From positions 2,604,001-2,668,000 of the forward strand of contig NZ_CP104208.1 in NCBI RefSeq assembly GCF_026230175.1: a DNA stretch of 64,000 nucleotides, given 5' to 3'. The notes beneath the pieces are model-generated. The model searched no databases. It saw only the letters and a list, made by a program, of their open reading frames with translations, and was not told where the DNA came from. This DNA is from Desulfovibrio mangrovi (lineage in GTDB: Bacteria; Desulfobacterota; Desulfovibrionia; Desulfovibrionales; Desulfovibrionaceae). Positions 25,505-34,895 of the stretch are shown here, one piece after another. Position 1 is the first letter of the stretch; the number at the start of each line of letters is the position of its first letter. The position numbers were made by a program, and so were the translations under genes.

Positions 25505-27322
25505 ATGCTGGATCAGGTTCTCCAACAGAACGAACTGAGCCTTGATTTCATTCCCCCCGCCGCCAAGCGCCTGCTTGCTCCCGCAACAAAGCCGCTGCTG
25601 CGCCTTTCCAAACTGCACCGGCTGTTCACCCTGTACGGAAACATGACGCAGCGCGCCTGCCCGCTGGGCTTTGCCCTTGAAGCGCTGGACATTCTTAATG
25701 TCAGCATCAGGATCAAGGGCGAAGGGTTTGACAGCATCCCCGGAACAGGACCGCTGGTCGTCGTTTCCAACCATCCCTTCGGCGCGCTGGAAGGGCTGGT
25801 GCTCATGGCCAGCCTGCTCCCCGTACGGCCCGACATGCAATTTCTTGCCAATTCCCTGCTCGGCATCATTCCCGAACTCAAAAGCGTGATCATAGATGTG
25901 AACCCCTTCAGCACCCGGGAAGCCCGCACCAGAAACATCAAGGGACTACGCAGCGCCATAGGCCACGTTGAAGCGGGCAACAGCCTCGCCGTGTTCCCCG
26001 CAGGCGAGGTTTCTCACCTGCAGCCTGCCCACCGGGGCATCATGGATCCCCTGTGGAACCGCAATGTGGCACGTATCATCCGCAAAACCGGGGCTGACGT
26101 GCTGCCGCTTTACTTTCATGGCCGCAACAGTCTCATGTTCAACATCATGGGCCTGATGCACCCGTTGGCCCGCACCGCCATGCTGCCGCGCGAGCTGCTG
26201 AAAAAACAGGGAAGCTCCGTCAAGGTCAGTGTAGGCAAGATCATCCCCTCTTCCCTGCTGAACGGACAGAACGGGCTTGCCTCGGAAGAGGATGTCACCA
26301 ACTACCTGCGCGTACGCAGTTACTCCCTGCGCCAGCAGGAGAAGCGCCGTTTCTTCCCCCTCACTTTCGGACGCACGGCACCTCCGCCCATGCCTTTAGC
26401 GCTACCCCGCCCCAAGGCAAGCCTGCTTGTGGAACTGGATGAATTGCCGAAGGAGCAAATCCTGTTGCGTGAAAACGGCTACACCGTATTCGAGACACGC
26501 GCCTTCCAGATGCCCAACATGCTGCATGAACTGGGCAGACTGCGCGAAGCCACCTTCCGCCCCATAGGTGAAGGGTCCGGCCGCGACCTCGACCTTGACC
26601 CTTTTGATTACGAGTACAACCACATTATCCTGTGGAATGAGGCGGACCAGCAGATCGCCGGCGCATACAGACTGGGACAGGTGCGCAAGCTCATCACCAC
26701 GGCGGGCTCCAAAGGCCTGTATTGCTCCACCCTCTTCAAGTTCAAGAAGCACTTCTTCGCTCAATACGGTGATTCCGTGGAGCTGGGGCGCGCCATCGTG
26801 CATCCCGACTACCAGCGAGACTACAACCCGCTCATGCTGCTCTGGAAAGGCATTGGCCAGTTCGTGCTGCGTCGGCCGGGCCTGCGCTATCTCTTCGGCC
26901 CGTGCAGCCTGCCACTGAACTTCAATCAGTACACCCTCGCCACCACGGTTCGGTATCTGGAAACCCACCACGCAAATATGAAGCTGGAAACCATGGTCAC
27001 GGGACGCAAGCCCCCAAGACTGAAACCTCCCAAGGGCGTGCCCCACGACATCGATATCAAGAACATCAGCTTCTCCAGCCTGAACGGGCTGGTGAAGGAC
27101 ATGGAAAACGGCCGCCCCCTGCCCATTCTCTTCAAGCACTATCTCAAGCTGGGGGGCAGGATAGGCGCCTTCCATGAAGACAACAGCTTCGGAACACTGG
27201 ACGCCTTTCTGCTCATAGATCTTGCGCAGGCCCCCAGAAACATGCTCTGCCGATACATGGGCAAGGAAGCGGCAAATGCCTTCCTCCTGCACCACACCGC
27301 CGAGGAAAAGCCTGCCCCATAA
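25505..27322 (+). CDS. olsF: Bifunctional acyltransferase, ornithine-lipid synthase OlsF type
   Basis: Fusion of two acyltransferase domains, 605 residues. The N-terminal half is PlsC/lysophospholipid-acyltransferase-like: VVVSNHPFGALEGLVLM (about residues 85-101) keeps the catalytic His90 with an acidic residue at 96, and FPAGEVS is a second block. The C-terminal half (about 310-600) is a GNAT/hemolysin-type N-acyltransferase with LRYLFGPCSLP. This order is that of OlsF, in which the C-terminal domain makes lyso-ornithine lipid and the N-terminal domain adds the second acyl chain. Ornithine lipids are phosphorus-free membrane lipids. The start follows GAGGT. Similar fusions are loosely called hemolysins, so the substrate should be considered probable. 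Confidence 0.75.
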   Translation: MLDQVLQQNELSLDFIPPAAKRLLAPATKPLLRLSKLHRLFTLYGNMTQRACPLGFALEALDILNVSIRIKGEGFDSIPGTGPLVVVSNHPFGALEGLVLMASLLPVRPDMQFLANSLLGIIPELKSVIIDVNPFSTREARTRNIKGLRSAIGHVEAGNSLAVFPAGEVSHLQPAHRGIMDPLWNRNVARIIRKTGADVLPLYFHGRNSLMFNIMGLMHPLARTAMLPRELLKKQGSSVKVSVGKIIPSSLLNGQNGLASEEDVTNYLRVRSYSLRQQEKRRFFPLTFGRTAPPPMPLALPRPKASLLVELDELPKEQILLRENGYTVFETRAFQMPNMLHELGRLREATFRPIGEGSGRDLDLDPFDYEYNHIILWNEADQQIAGAYRLGQVRKLITTAGSKGLYCSTLFKFKKHFFAQYGDSVELGRAIVHPDYQRDYNPLMLLWKGIGQFVLRRPGLRYLFGPCSLPLNFNQYTLATTVRYLETHHANMKLETMVTGRKPPRLKPPKGVPHDIDIKNISFSSLNGLVKDMENGRPLPILFKHYLKLGGRIGAFHEDNSFGTLDAFLLIDLAQAPRNMLCRYMGKEAANAFLLHHTAEEKPAP

Positions 27323-27501
27323 TCGCCCCGCCCCTTCGGGCATGGCAGGGGTACGTGCACTGAAGAACGGAAGTCCGGCAAACCGACAAGGAGGCTTTTC
27401 CTTGCGATTTTGGCTCATCGCGGGCAAAACTGGCGGAGCGGCCAAGCCCGCCACATCATAATGATACACCCGCGAACCCGCTTCGCGAAACGGAGGTCTC
27501 C

Positions 27502-27990
27502 ATGGAACTGAAGCTTGTTTCCGTAGAAAATCCCGATGCGTTGAACCTCATGTTCGGCCAGTCCCACTTCATCAAGACCGTGGAAGACATCCACGAGGCC
27601 ATTACCTGCTCCGTGCCCGGAGCCAAGTTCGGCGTGGCCTTCTGCGAAGCTTCCGGCGACTGCCTCATCCGCTGGAGCGGCACGGACGAAGCCCTCATCG
27701 AGCTGGCGAAGAAAAACGCGCAGGCAGTTGGCGCGGGCCACACCTTCTTCATCTTCATGCGCGACATGTTCCCCATCAATATCAAGAATACCATTCTGGC
27801 GGTTCCGGAAGTGGTGCGCCTGTTCTGCTGCACCGCCAACCCCCTGCAGGTTGTTGTTGCACAAAGCGAGCAGGGACGCGGCGTCATGGGCGTGATCGAC
27901 GGCTTCAGCCCTGCGGGCGTGGAAACGGAAGCCGACATTGAAAAGCGCAAAGGCTTCCTGCGCATGATCGGCTACAAGGCCAAGGGCTAG
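27502..27990 (+). CDS. Adenosine-specific kinase family protein (PF04008-like)
   Basis: Compact protein of 162 residues matching the small family named adenosine-specific kinase, known mainly from archaea and anaerobic bacteria. Conserved stretches visible are LMFGQSHFIKTVEDIHEA near the start, KFGVAFCEASGDCLIRWSG, GHTFFIFMRDMFPINI in the middle and NPLQVVVAQSEQGRGVMGVI near the end. Full length. An ACGGAGGT site precedes the ATG. It begins 179 bases after the OlsF-like gene, and a hypothetical gene follows after 27 bases, so the latter two may form an operon. The catalytic role in bacteria is not settled. Confidence 0.85.
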   Translation: MELKLVSVENPDALNLMFGQSHFIKTVEDIHEAITCSVPGAKFGVAFCEASGDCLIRWSGTDEALIELAKKNAQAVGAGHTFFIFMRDMFPINIKNTILAVPEVVRLFCCTANPLQVVVAQSEQGRGVMGVIDGFSPAGVETEADIEKRKGFLRMIGYKAKG

Positions 27991-28017
27991 CCGGAACCGG
28001 CTGGAAAGGGATTGACC

Positions 28018-28617
28018 ATGCAGATCGCGACCATGGCGAAAAGCCCTCTGCGGCAGATGCAGTATCCCACAGATCTGGATGCCTTCCGCGAATCCCGCGG
28101 CGGCCATCTGGGTGGCACCATGCACTGCGCACGTTATCTGGGACCACGGGTGCTCTGGGACAGCAGCACCGGCGAGTTCATCTCTGAAGAAGGCGTTGCC
28201 ATGACCGGCCTTGAACACCTTGAGCCGGAATTCCGGCTGGTGTTGCAGCATGCAGGCGAGGCGCTGGGCACCCCCGTGCATATCGACGGCGTCCTCATCC
28301 CTGTGCAGCAAGGTAACCCGCACTTCCGCATCTACGACATCTTCACGCCGGAAGGATCCGCCCCCGTCACCTTGTGGCAAGAGATAAACCTGCTGGCCGA
28401 CATGTTTGCACGGATAGACAGCAGCACCATATACACCCGTCCCGTCCAGTACTTCCACACCGCCAGCATGAACAGCGACACCCGCATCACCCGCTGGCTG
28501 AAGACCTGGACCACCCGTCCCGGCTGTGGCGGCGTGTTCTTCAAGGACATGGAGTTTGTCTATACGCCCAATGCAATGGCTAACGGAGCCTGCGTAGCAC
28601 TCTCTAAAAGGAAGTAG
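28018..28617 (+). CDS. Hypothetical protein, 199 residues, faint nucleotidyltransferase-like motifs
   Basis: Unrecognised soluble protein. Residues 88-96 (HIDGVLIPV) followed by FRIYDIF (103-109) recall the DGEL and FDIL motifs of the ATP-dependent ligase/nucleotidyltransferase fold. The adenylated-lysine motif KxDG is not evident, so this may be coincidence. A C-terminal part has TRPGCGGVFFKDMEFVYTPNA. An AAGGG site precedes the ATG at 28018. It follows the adenosine-specific-kinase gene by 27 bases and ends before a strong terminator, so the pair probably forms a transcription unit. Confidence 0.75.
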   Translation: MQIATMAKSPLRQMQYPTDLDAFRESRGGHLGGTMHCARYLGPRVLWDSSTGEFISEEGVAMTGLEHLEPEFRLVLQHAGEALGTPVHIDGVLIPVQQGNPHFRIYDIFTPEGSAPVTLWQEINLLADMFARIDSSTIYTRPVQYFHTASMNSDTRITRWLKTWTTRPGCGGVFFKDMEFVYTPNAMANGACVALSKRK

Positions 28618-28670
28618 ATATACAGCAGGACTCCTGCAACCGACTGCAGCACTCACACAAACCTTCTATA

Positions 28671-28706
28671 AAAGCGGTCAGACCAAGGTCTGACCGCTTT
28701 ATTTCT
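28671..28706 (+). terminator. Intrinsic terminator
   Basis: A perfect 14-bp self-complementary pair (28671-28684 with 28687-28700), ending in TTT-A-TTT. Confidence 0.9.
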
Positions 28707-28854
28707 TCCTTTTTCCGACTGTGCGCCGTTACAACTTTCCACGTGACAAACGGTATAAGGCATGTAATTGTGCGATCAATCATACCGCAGCGCCATATTA
28801 GACGGAATATGCAAGCAGCAGCGGTAATTATTACTACTCTTGCGAGGTTGAACT

Positions 28855-31011
28855 ATGAATTTGTCGGTACGGTACAAGATACTCACACTCATTGCCTTGA
28901 CCATAGTGGTATCGCTTGCCGGATACATGCTGCTTCTCGGCAACATCCGCAAGATGGAAGCCCAACACACAGAAGAGGCCAAAGAGGCCATCGAAAACCG
29001 CATCGCCACCGAAGCTGAGAAAATCAACACCTACATGGCTGTGATGGAGAACGTGGCAGATAACATCGCCTCCGCCGGTGAAGGCCTGCTTCTTGTCCGA
29101 CGTGAATCCGGCACCGATATTACCGCGCAGGTTCAGGCTTACCTGACCTCGGTTATCTCCAAGTATCCCAACGCGATCGGCTGCGGACTCTGGTATGAGC
29201 CCGACCGTTTCACTGAAGGCGAGAAATATTTCGGCCCCTATGTGTACTGGGATGGCGGCAATATCGTCTTCACCATGGAATACAATACCGCCGAATACGA
29301 TTACCACAATCAGGACTGGTACACTCAGGCCATTCCCAGAAACTGGAACCGCAACAAGCGACGCGACTCCCGCGTATACTGGTCCGCTCCCTATGTGGAT
29401 ACAGCCGGAACCAAGGCACTGATGATCACCGTGAGCGGCATCATGTACGGCGAAAACGGTCGCATCGAGGGCATGTCCACCTTTGACCTGAACATGAACA
29501 ACCTCAAGGAAGTGGTGGGCAACATCCGCATCACCGATTCCTCCAGAGCCTTTGCCATTGATACCCGCAGCGGGCTCATCACCGCCTATCCTGCAGATGA
29601 CAGCCTCATCACCCAGCCCGCGGACAGCCTGCCCTTCTACTCTCAGGTGGCAGACTCCCTGCAGCTGAAGGCCGGTGAGCGGACACACTTTACTGCTGAA
29701 ATCGACGGCAGAAGCCATTCCGTCTACTACAGCGTCACACCTACGGGCATGGGCCTTGGCGTAGTGGTGCCGGATGACGAACTCTTTGCCGAGGTGTACG
29801 ACCTGGCCAAAGCCAACACGCTGACCACCGGCGGCGCCATTGCCGCCCTGCTGCTGCTTTCCGGTGTCATTCTCGTAGTCCTGAACGCCATGGTCATCCG
29901 ACCCATCCTCAACCTTGCCGGATACTCGGCAAGCGTTGCACAGGGCAATCTTGATGCAACCATTGCCGGCTCCTACTACAGCGAATTCGGCAAGCTCAAG
30001 GAATCCATGTCGTCCATGGTGAGCGCCCTGAAAGACAAAATGCGCGAGGCCGAACGCCACACCGAGCAGGCACAGGCCAGCGCCCAGGCCGCCGAACAGG
30101 CAAAGCTGGTGGCGGAAGAGGCAACCCGCAGAGCGGAAAGCGCCAAGCGCGAAGGTATGCATCAGGCCGCCCAGCGCCTGCGCGGCGTGGTGGAAGTTGT
30201 TTCTTCCGCAAGCGACAAGCTGGCTGCACAGATTGACGAATCCAGCCGCGGCGCGGAAGAACAGTCCGCCCGCGTAAGCGAAACCGCCACCTCCATCGAG
30301 GAACTGAGCGCTTCGGTCATGGAAATTGCCCGCAACGCTGAAAACACCTCCACCCTTTCGGAAGAATCGCGCCGGGCTGCCGAAGCAGGTTCCGATCAGT
30401 TCAAGATCGTGCTCAAGGACGTTTCCGAAGTGGAGAAGGGCTTCCAGTCCATTCACGGCTCGGTGGACGAACTGAGCCGTCAGGCCGATGGCATCGGTGC
30501 CATTGCCCAGACCATTGAGGACATCGCGGACCAGACCAACCTGCTTGCCCTGAACGCCGCCATTGAGGCTGCACGCGCTGGCGAAGCCGGTCGCGGATTC
30601 GCCGTAGTTGCCGATGAAGTGCGCAAGCTGGCGGAAAAGACCATGACCGCCACCAAGGAAGTGGGCCAGTCCATCAACGCCATTCAGCAGGCCGTGCGCG
30701 CAACGCTGGGCAGCATGGAGCAGAACAAGGGCGTTCTCGCCAAGTCTGTAGACGGCGTAAGCAAGGCAGAAGCCCTGCTCAGCAGCATCGTTGCCCTTGC
30801 CCTTGATGCCTCCGATCAGGTGCGCACCATTGCAACGGCTGCGGAACAGCAGTCCGCCGCAACGGAAGAGATCAACCATTCCGTGGGCGATGTAAGCCGT
30901 ATCTCCGATGACACGGCACAGGCCATGCGTCTGGCTGAAGCCGCCATGAACGAAATGAGCGAACAGGCCGCAGAGCTGAGAAAACTCATTGTCGAACTGG
31001 AAGCCCAGTAA
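28855..31011 (+). CDS. Methyl-accepting chemotaxis protein with a dCache-type periplasmic sensor
   Basis: Chemoreceptor of 718 residues with the usual layout. The first membrane segment is at about residues 10-29. A large periplasmic double-Cache sensor follows (about 35-320: [33 protein letters not shown]). The second membrane segment is at about 325-345, then HAMP ([20 protein letters not shown]), an Ala/Glu-rich coiled coil and the signalling tip [19 protein letters not shown]. Cache sensors of this kind commonly bind amino acids or other small organic ligands; the ligand here is unknown. No C-terminal pentapeptide tether for CheR is evident. The start follows GAGGTTGA. Transcribed alone. 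Confidence 0.95.
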   Translation: MNLSVRYKILTLIALTIVVSLAGYMLLLGNIRKMEAQHTEEAKEAIENRIATEAEKINTYMAVMENVADNIASAGEGLLLVRRESGTDITAQVQAYLTSVISKYPNAIGCGLWYEPDRFTEGEKYFGPYVYWDGGNIVFTMEYNTAEYDYHNQDWYTQAIPRNWNRNKRRDSRVYWSAPYVDTAGTKALMITVSGIMYGENGRIEGMSTFDLNMNNLKEVVGNIRITDSSRAFAIDTRSGLITAYPADDSLITQPADSLPFYSQVADSLQLKAGERTHFTAEIDGRSHSVYYSVTPTGMGLGVVVPDDELFAEVYDLAKANTLTTGGAIAALLLLSGVILVVLNAMVIRPILNLAGYSASVAQGNLDATIAGSYYSEFGKLKESMSSMVSALKDKMREAERHTEQAQASAQAAEQAKLVAEEATRRAESAKREGMHQAAQRLRGVVEVVSSASDKLAAQIDESSRGAEEQSARVSETATSIEELSASVMEIARNAENTSTLSEESRRAAEAGSDQFKIVLKDVSEVEKGFQSIHGSVDELSRQADGIGAIAQTIEDIADQTNLLALNAAIEAARAGEAGRGFAVVADEVRKLAEKTMTATKEVGQSINAIQQAVRATLGSMEQNKGVLAKSVDGVSKAEALLSSIVALALDASDQVRTIATAAEQQSAATEEINHSVGDVSRISDDTAQAMRLAEAAMNEMSEQAAELRKLIVELEAQ

Positions 31012-31041
31012 CAGGCGATCTGGCAGATAAGAAAACGATTC

Positions 31042-31078
31042 AGGCCGGAACTGCGCAAGCGGTTCCGGCCTCTTCTTT
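31042..31078 (+). terminator. Intrinsic terminator of the chemoreceptor gene
   Basis: A 10-bp stem (31042-31051 with 31062-31071) and the T-rich TCTTCTTT. Confidence 0.8.
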
Positions 31079-31159
31079 GGCGGAGCAGCAGGCTAATGCT
31101 CCCCCTCATCCCGTGCATTGAAAATACAGAACCGCCGCCAGCTCAACCAATCCCGACGA

Positions 31160-31203
31160 CAAAAAACAAAAGGCCGGAGCGGTTCTCGCCGCTCCGGCCT
31201 TTG
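31160..31203 (-). terminator. Intrinsic terminator of glnA
   Basis: A stem of 14 pairs (31169-31182 with 31189-31202), followed on the minus strand by TTTGTTTTTT. Confidence 0.9.
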
Positions 31204-31223
31204 CGTGCATTCCTGCCTGCCCG

Positions 31224-32570
31224 CTACAGAATGGGCAGGTAGTTCTTGATTTCGTACTCGGAAACGTGGGTGCGGTACTCGTCCCACTCGATAAGCTTGT
31301 TGCCCACAAGGTTGCGGTGCATGTGGTCGCCCAGCACGCTCTTCACCAGCTTGGACTCCTTCATCAACACAGCGGCCTCGTACAGGGAGCCGGGCAGAGA
31401 ATCGATGCCCTTGGCGGTGAGGTCTTCGCTCTCCATGGCAAAGATATTCTCTTCCACGGCGGCGGGCAGCTCATAGCCCTTTTCAATACCCTCAAGACCG
31501 GCACCCAGCATGACTGCAAAGGCAAGATACGGGTTGGCCGCCGGATCGGGACTGCGCAGTTCCACACGGGTGGCAGCTTCCTTGCCGGGCTTGTACATGG
31601 GCACGCGGATCAGGGCGGAACGGTTACGCTGCGCCCATGCGATATACACGGGAGCCTCGTACCCGGGAACCAGACGCTTGTAGGAGTTCACCCACTGGTT
31701 GGTAACGCAGGTGAATTCCTTGGCATGCTTGAGCAGGCCCGCGATATAGGCGCGGGCTTCCGAAGAAAGATGATGAGGATCGTTGGGATCGAAAAACGCG
31801 TTCTTGCCGTTCTTGAACAGCGACTGGTGCACGTGCATGCCGGAACCGTTTTCCCCGAAAATGGGCTTGGGCATGAAGGTGGCGTAGCAGCCGTGCTTTC
31901 TGGCTATTTCCTTGACCACGACCTTGTAGGTCATGGCGATGTCGGCCATCTTCATGGCCTCATTGTAGCGCAGGTCGATTTCATGCTGCGAGGGGGCAAC
32001 CTCGTGGTGGGAATACTCCACCGGAATACCCATGCGCTCAAGCGCAAAGATCACTTCGCGACGCACGTCGTTGCCGAGGTCCAGCGGCGGCGCGTCAAAA
32101 TACCCGCCAAAATCCAGCGGCTGAGGCGAAGTGGAGTTGGCAAACAGGAAGAATTCCAGCTCAGGCCCCACATAGTAGGTGTAGCCCTTCTGTGCGGCGC
32201 GCTCCACCAGCTTGCGCAGGATATAGCGCGGATCACCTTCATACGGAGTGCCGTCGGGGCTCTTGATGTCGCAGAACATGCGCGCCACAGGGCGCTCAAG
32301 GGGACGCCATGAGCATATCTGGAAGGTGGTGGCATCAGGGTAGGCAACCATGTCGGATTCTTCAATGCGGGTGAATCCGAGAATGGAAGAACCGTCAAAC
32401 CCCATCCCTTCCTCAAAGGCGGCTTCAAGCTCGCTCGGAGTCACCTGAAAGCTCTTCAGATTGCCGAGGATATCAACAAACCAGAACTGCACAAAGCTGA
32501 CATGATATTCCTTCACGGCCTTGATCACGTCATCACCGTTCTTGCAGTTGAATACCGGATAGTTACTCAT
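31224..32570 (-). CDS. glnA: Glutamine synthetase, type I (alpha-like form)
   Basis: Makes glutamine from glutamate, ammonia and ATP; the main ammonia-assimilating enzyme. The 448 residues include the beta-grasp start, FDGSSILGF (latch), VGPELEFFLF, HHEVAPSQHEIDLRY, GSGMHVHQS, the NRSALIRVP region and RVELRSPDPAANPYLAFA. Where the adenylylated tyrosine of the E. coli beta form should sit (NLYDLP), this protein reads ENIFAMESED, so the tyrosine is replaced by Phe. Together with the short length this points to the GSI-alpha class without adenylylation control. A GGAGG site lies 9 bases before the ATG. Single gene; no nearby glnB or ntrBC. Confidence 0.97.
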   Translation of the reverse strand: MSNYPVFNCKNGDDVIKAVKEYHVSFVQFWFVDILGNLKSFQVTPSELEAAFEEGMGFDGSSILGFTRIEESDMVAYPDATTFQICSWRPLERPVARMFCDIKSPDGTPYEGDPRYILRKLVERAAQKGYTYYVGPELEFFLFANSTSPQPLDFGGYFDAPPLDLGNDVRREVIFALERMGIPVEYSHHEVAPSQHEIDLRYNEAMKMADIAMTYKVVVKEIARKHGCYATFMPKPIFGENGSGMHVHQSLFKNGKNAFFDPNDPHHLSSEARAYIAGLLKHAKEFTCVTNQWVNSYKRLVPGYEAPVYIAWAQRNRSALIRVPMYKPGKEAATRVELRSPDPAANPYLAFAVMLGAGLEGIEKGYELPAAVEENIFAMESEDLTAKGIDSLPGSLYEAAVLMKESKLVKSVLGDHMHRNLVGNKLIEWDEYRTHVSEYEIKNYLPIL

Positions 32571-33087
32571 GAAACCGAACCTCCATTAAATAAATATTGC
32601 CCGTTTCGACATCCTCTGGCCGGAAGACAGCTTCCATCCAATGCATGCGATATCGGGATCAAATTATCACTTTTTTGTGAAAGCAGGCAAGGATAGCCTG
32701 AGCTTATTCGCTCACAAATCGACATTCCCTGATACGGAAACGCGAACACCCTGCTCTGGACGTGGACTACTGTAGCCCATCCCTTCGGGATTCTTGTATC
32801 ACCTGCCGGAATGTTTGCAAGGCGGAAGAGCCTGATCCCACCAGATTCCTTCACTGTATCCCACGGCACATCACCTTCGCCGGTGCCACCTTCAGTTATA
32901 CGAGCATGACAACAATGGTTTACGCATGCAAACCGGGGAATACACTCGAAAACCCTACAGTCGCTGACTGAATTCAAATATTTCATACAGTTACACGACA
33001 GCGCCTTGCGGCACGATGTTTGTAAAAACAGAGTATTGCCCGCGTGTGGTTCGGGCACGATTTTTTTTTGAAGGAGAAGGAAGGACA
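32571..33087. other. Divergent intergenic region between glnA and the split-Soret cytochrome
   Basis: About 515 bases without a credible gene. It should carry the glnA promoter (minus) and the cytochrome promoter (plus). No sigma-54 consensus (TGGCAC-N5-TTGC) was found on the glnA side. The cytochrome side holds the terminator-like hairpin described separately. Confidence 0.5.
33037..33069 (+). promoter_or_regulatory. Terminator-like hairpin in the leader of the split-Soret cytochrome gene
   Basis: TGCCCG (33037-33042) pairs with CGGGCA (33052-33057) across a 9-base loop. Three bases later comes an uninterrupted run of nine T (33061-33069), all before the ATG at 33088. It could be an attenuator in the leader or the end of a short upstream RNA. 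Confidence 0.5.
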
Positions 33088-33885
33088 ATGAGTAAAGGTG
33101 TTTCCCGTCGTCAGATGCTGACCGCCCTCGGTGGCGCCATGGTTGGTGGTGCCCTTGTTTCTACCCTGCCCGCAGTGGCAGCCCCCGCCCTGCCCCAGGG
33201 CCAGGTGTGGACTCCCCACAAGCTTGACCCCGTTGCCTGCGCCCCGTACGCGCACGAAGGGTACTGGCACAACGGCTACGGCTGCTGCTACGGCGTGTTC
33301 TACAGCATTGTAGGCATCATGGGCGAAAAGTACGGCGCCCCCTACAACCAGTTCCCCTACCATATGATGGAAGTTGGCAAGAGCGGCATCTCCGAATGGG
33401 GCACCATCTGCGGTGCACTGCTTGGCGCGGCTTCCGCGTTCGCCCTCTTCTGGGGCCGCAAGGAACGCGATGCCATGGTGGACGAACTGTTCCGCTGGTA
33501 TGAAAAGACCCCTCTGCCCATCTACAACCCCGGCGCAGACAGCCGTGTGCCCGATGCCATTCCCACCAATGTGGCCGGTTCCGTGCTCTGCCATATTTCC
33601 GTATCCAAGTGGTCTTACGAAACCGGCATCGACGCAAACTCCAAGGTCCGCTCCGAGCGCTGCGGCCGCCTGACCGCCGACGTCGCCATGAAGGCCATTG
33701 AAATCATGAATGCCAAGATCGACGGCACCTTCAAGGGCGCCTTCGCCAAGCAGGATTCCGTATCCTACTGCGGCGACTGCCACGGCAAGGGCAAGGAATC
33801 CCCGCTGCTCAAGGGCAAGCAGGACTGCACCCCCTGCCACTCCGGCAATCCCCACACTCAGGACAAGTTCAAGAACCACCCCTAG
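33088..33885 (+). CDS. Split-Soret cytochrome c
   Basis: Exported dihaem c-type cytochrome of 265 residues, characteristic of Desulfovibrio. The N-terminus is a Tat-type signal (SRRQMLTALGG, then a hydrophobic stretch ending VAAPA), so the protein is probably folded with cofactors before export. Two haem sites lie near the C-terminus: Cys228-x2-Cys231-His232 (CGDCH) and Cys247-x2-Cys250-His251 (CTPCH). The middle has a Cys-rich redox segment (YGCCYGVFYS, ICGALLGAAS) of the C_GCAxxG_C_C type. The known protein is a homodimer with stacked haems and an additional Fe-S cluster; its electron partners are uncertain. An AAGGAGAAGGAAGGA leader precedes the ATG. Single gene. Confidence 0.93.
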   Translation: MSKGVSRRQMLTALGGAMVGGALVSTLPAVAAPALPQGQVWTPHKLDPVACAPYAHEGYWHNGYGCCYGVFYSIVGIMGEKYGAPYNQFPYHMMEVGKSGISEWGTICGALLGAASAFALFWGRKERDAMVDELFRWYEKTPLPIYNPGADSRVPDAIPTNVAGSVLCHISVSKWSYETGIDANSKVRSERCGRLTADVAMKAIEIMNAKIDGTFKGAFAKQDSVSYCGDCHGKGKESPLLKGKQDCTPCHSGNPHTQDKFKNHP

Positions 33886-33923
33886 CAATGCCCACTTGGC
33901 TTGGGAAGGTTTCCTCAATGATG

Positions 33924-33956
33924 AAGGCCGCCCTTTCGGGCGGCCTTCTCATTTTC
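33924..33956 (+). terminator. Intrinsic terminator of the split-Soret cytochrome gene
   Basis: A 10-bp stem (33924-33933 with 33938-33947) with a TTTC loop, followed by CTCATTTTCTTT. Confidence 0.85.
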
Positions 33957-33974
33957 TTTCATTGTCTCGGCAGG

Positions 33975-34895
33975 CTACGGCTTGACCGCTTCGCCGGGAT
34001 ACACAACCCGTCCGGAACGGGAAGTGTCGTACCCCTGCAGTTCTTCCGCCGCCTTGTGAAACTCCGGCTCGTTGAGCAGGCCGAGAAACAACTGCACAGG
34101 CTTGTCGAAGAAATGTTCCTTGGGAATGATAAGGTCAAAGCGCTCCCACTGCACAGGCACGAAGCCGAGATCAAGCCGCGCTGCAACCGTGCGGATGGCC
34201 ATGCCCGTGTCAGCCCTGCCGGAAAGCACCTCAAGGCCCACGTCAATATGACGGCCAACCTCGTTCCCGTAGCCCTTCACGGCCTGCTGGTCGGCATCCG
34301 CCTGCGCAAGCAACGTATCGAAAAGCAGACGGGTGCCCGTGCCCAACGGCCTGTTCACCACGGTCAGCCCCTTGCTGACAATGTCCGCGGCGCTGCCAAG
34401 CCCGTGGGGGTTGCCCTTGGCAACCACGAATCCCTGCTCGCGATAGCAGAAATTCACCACGGCGGGCTGCTCTTCCAACTCCTGTGCGGCTGCGGCAAAG
34501 TTGTAGTCCCCGTCGGCGTCTTCCATGAGATGGCTGGTTGCGATGTGGCACTGCCCACGCCGCACGGCCTTGAGCCCGCCCAGACTGCCGAGGTTGCAGA
34601 AGGCTGCAAGATAATCGGAATGCTTTTCCATGAACAGCTTGAGCATCCTGTCGAAGAGGATATCGTTGCTGCCCGCTACCACGAGCACCTCGCCTTCCAC
34701 AGCTGCGGACTCCATCCGGCGCGGATAGTTCATAGTGCGCGACTCTATCCACTGTTCCACAAGATGTGACGGAAACAGCCACTTGCCCGTGGCCTTGGTT
34801 GCGGGCAAGCCTTTTTCGGAAATAAGCGCGTACACCATTTTCTCGTTCACGCCGAGATACTTGGCGACCTCTTTGGTGGAAAGCAGATGCTTCAT
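33975..34895 (-). CDS. Transcriptional regulator: excisionase-type HTH plus periplasmic-binding-protein-like domain
   Basis: A 306-residue regulator. The N-terminal helix-turn-helix is of the excisionase/MerR-like type (STKEVAKYLGVNEKMVYALI, about residues 6-25, with KATGKWLFP as the wing). It is joined to a ligand-binding domain (about 63-290) related to molybdate/tungstate-type binding proteins: VLVVAGSNDILFDRML, GGLKAVRRGQCHIATSHL and NRPLGTGTRLLFD. Such one-component fusions usually sense an oxyanion or small metabolite and control oxidoreductase or transport genes. The ATG at 34895 follows AGGAGA. It is convergent with the cytochrome gene and divergent from der, so its targets are not obvious. 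Confidence 0.85.
   Translation of the reverse strand: MKHLLSTKEVAKYLGVNEKMVYALISEKGLPATKATGKWLFPSHLVEQWIESRTMNYPRRMESAAVEGEVLVVAGSNDILFDRMLKLFMEKHSDYLAAFCNLGSLGGLKAVRRGQCHIATSHLMEDADGDYNFAAAAQELEEQPAVVNFCYREQGFVVAKGNPHGLGSAADIVSKGLTVVNRPLGTGTRLLFDTLLAQADADQQAVKGYGNEVGRHIDVGLEVLSGRADTGMAIRTVAARLDLGFVPVQWERFDLIIPKEHFFDKPVQLFLGLLNEPEFHKAAEELQGYDTSRSGRVVYPGEAVKP

Noticed and set aside
32571-32760. Sigma-54 promoter for glnA
   Set aside because: No TGGCAC-N5-TTGC pattern was found on the minus strand.
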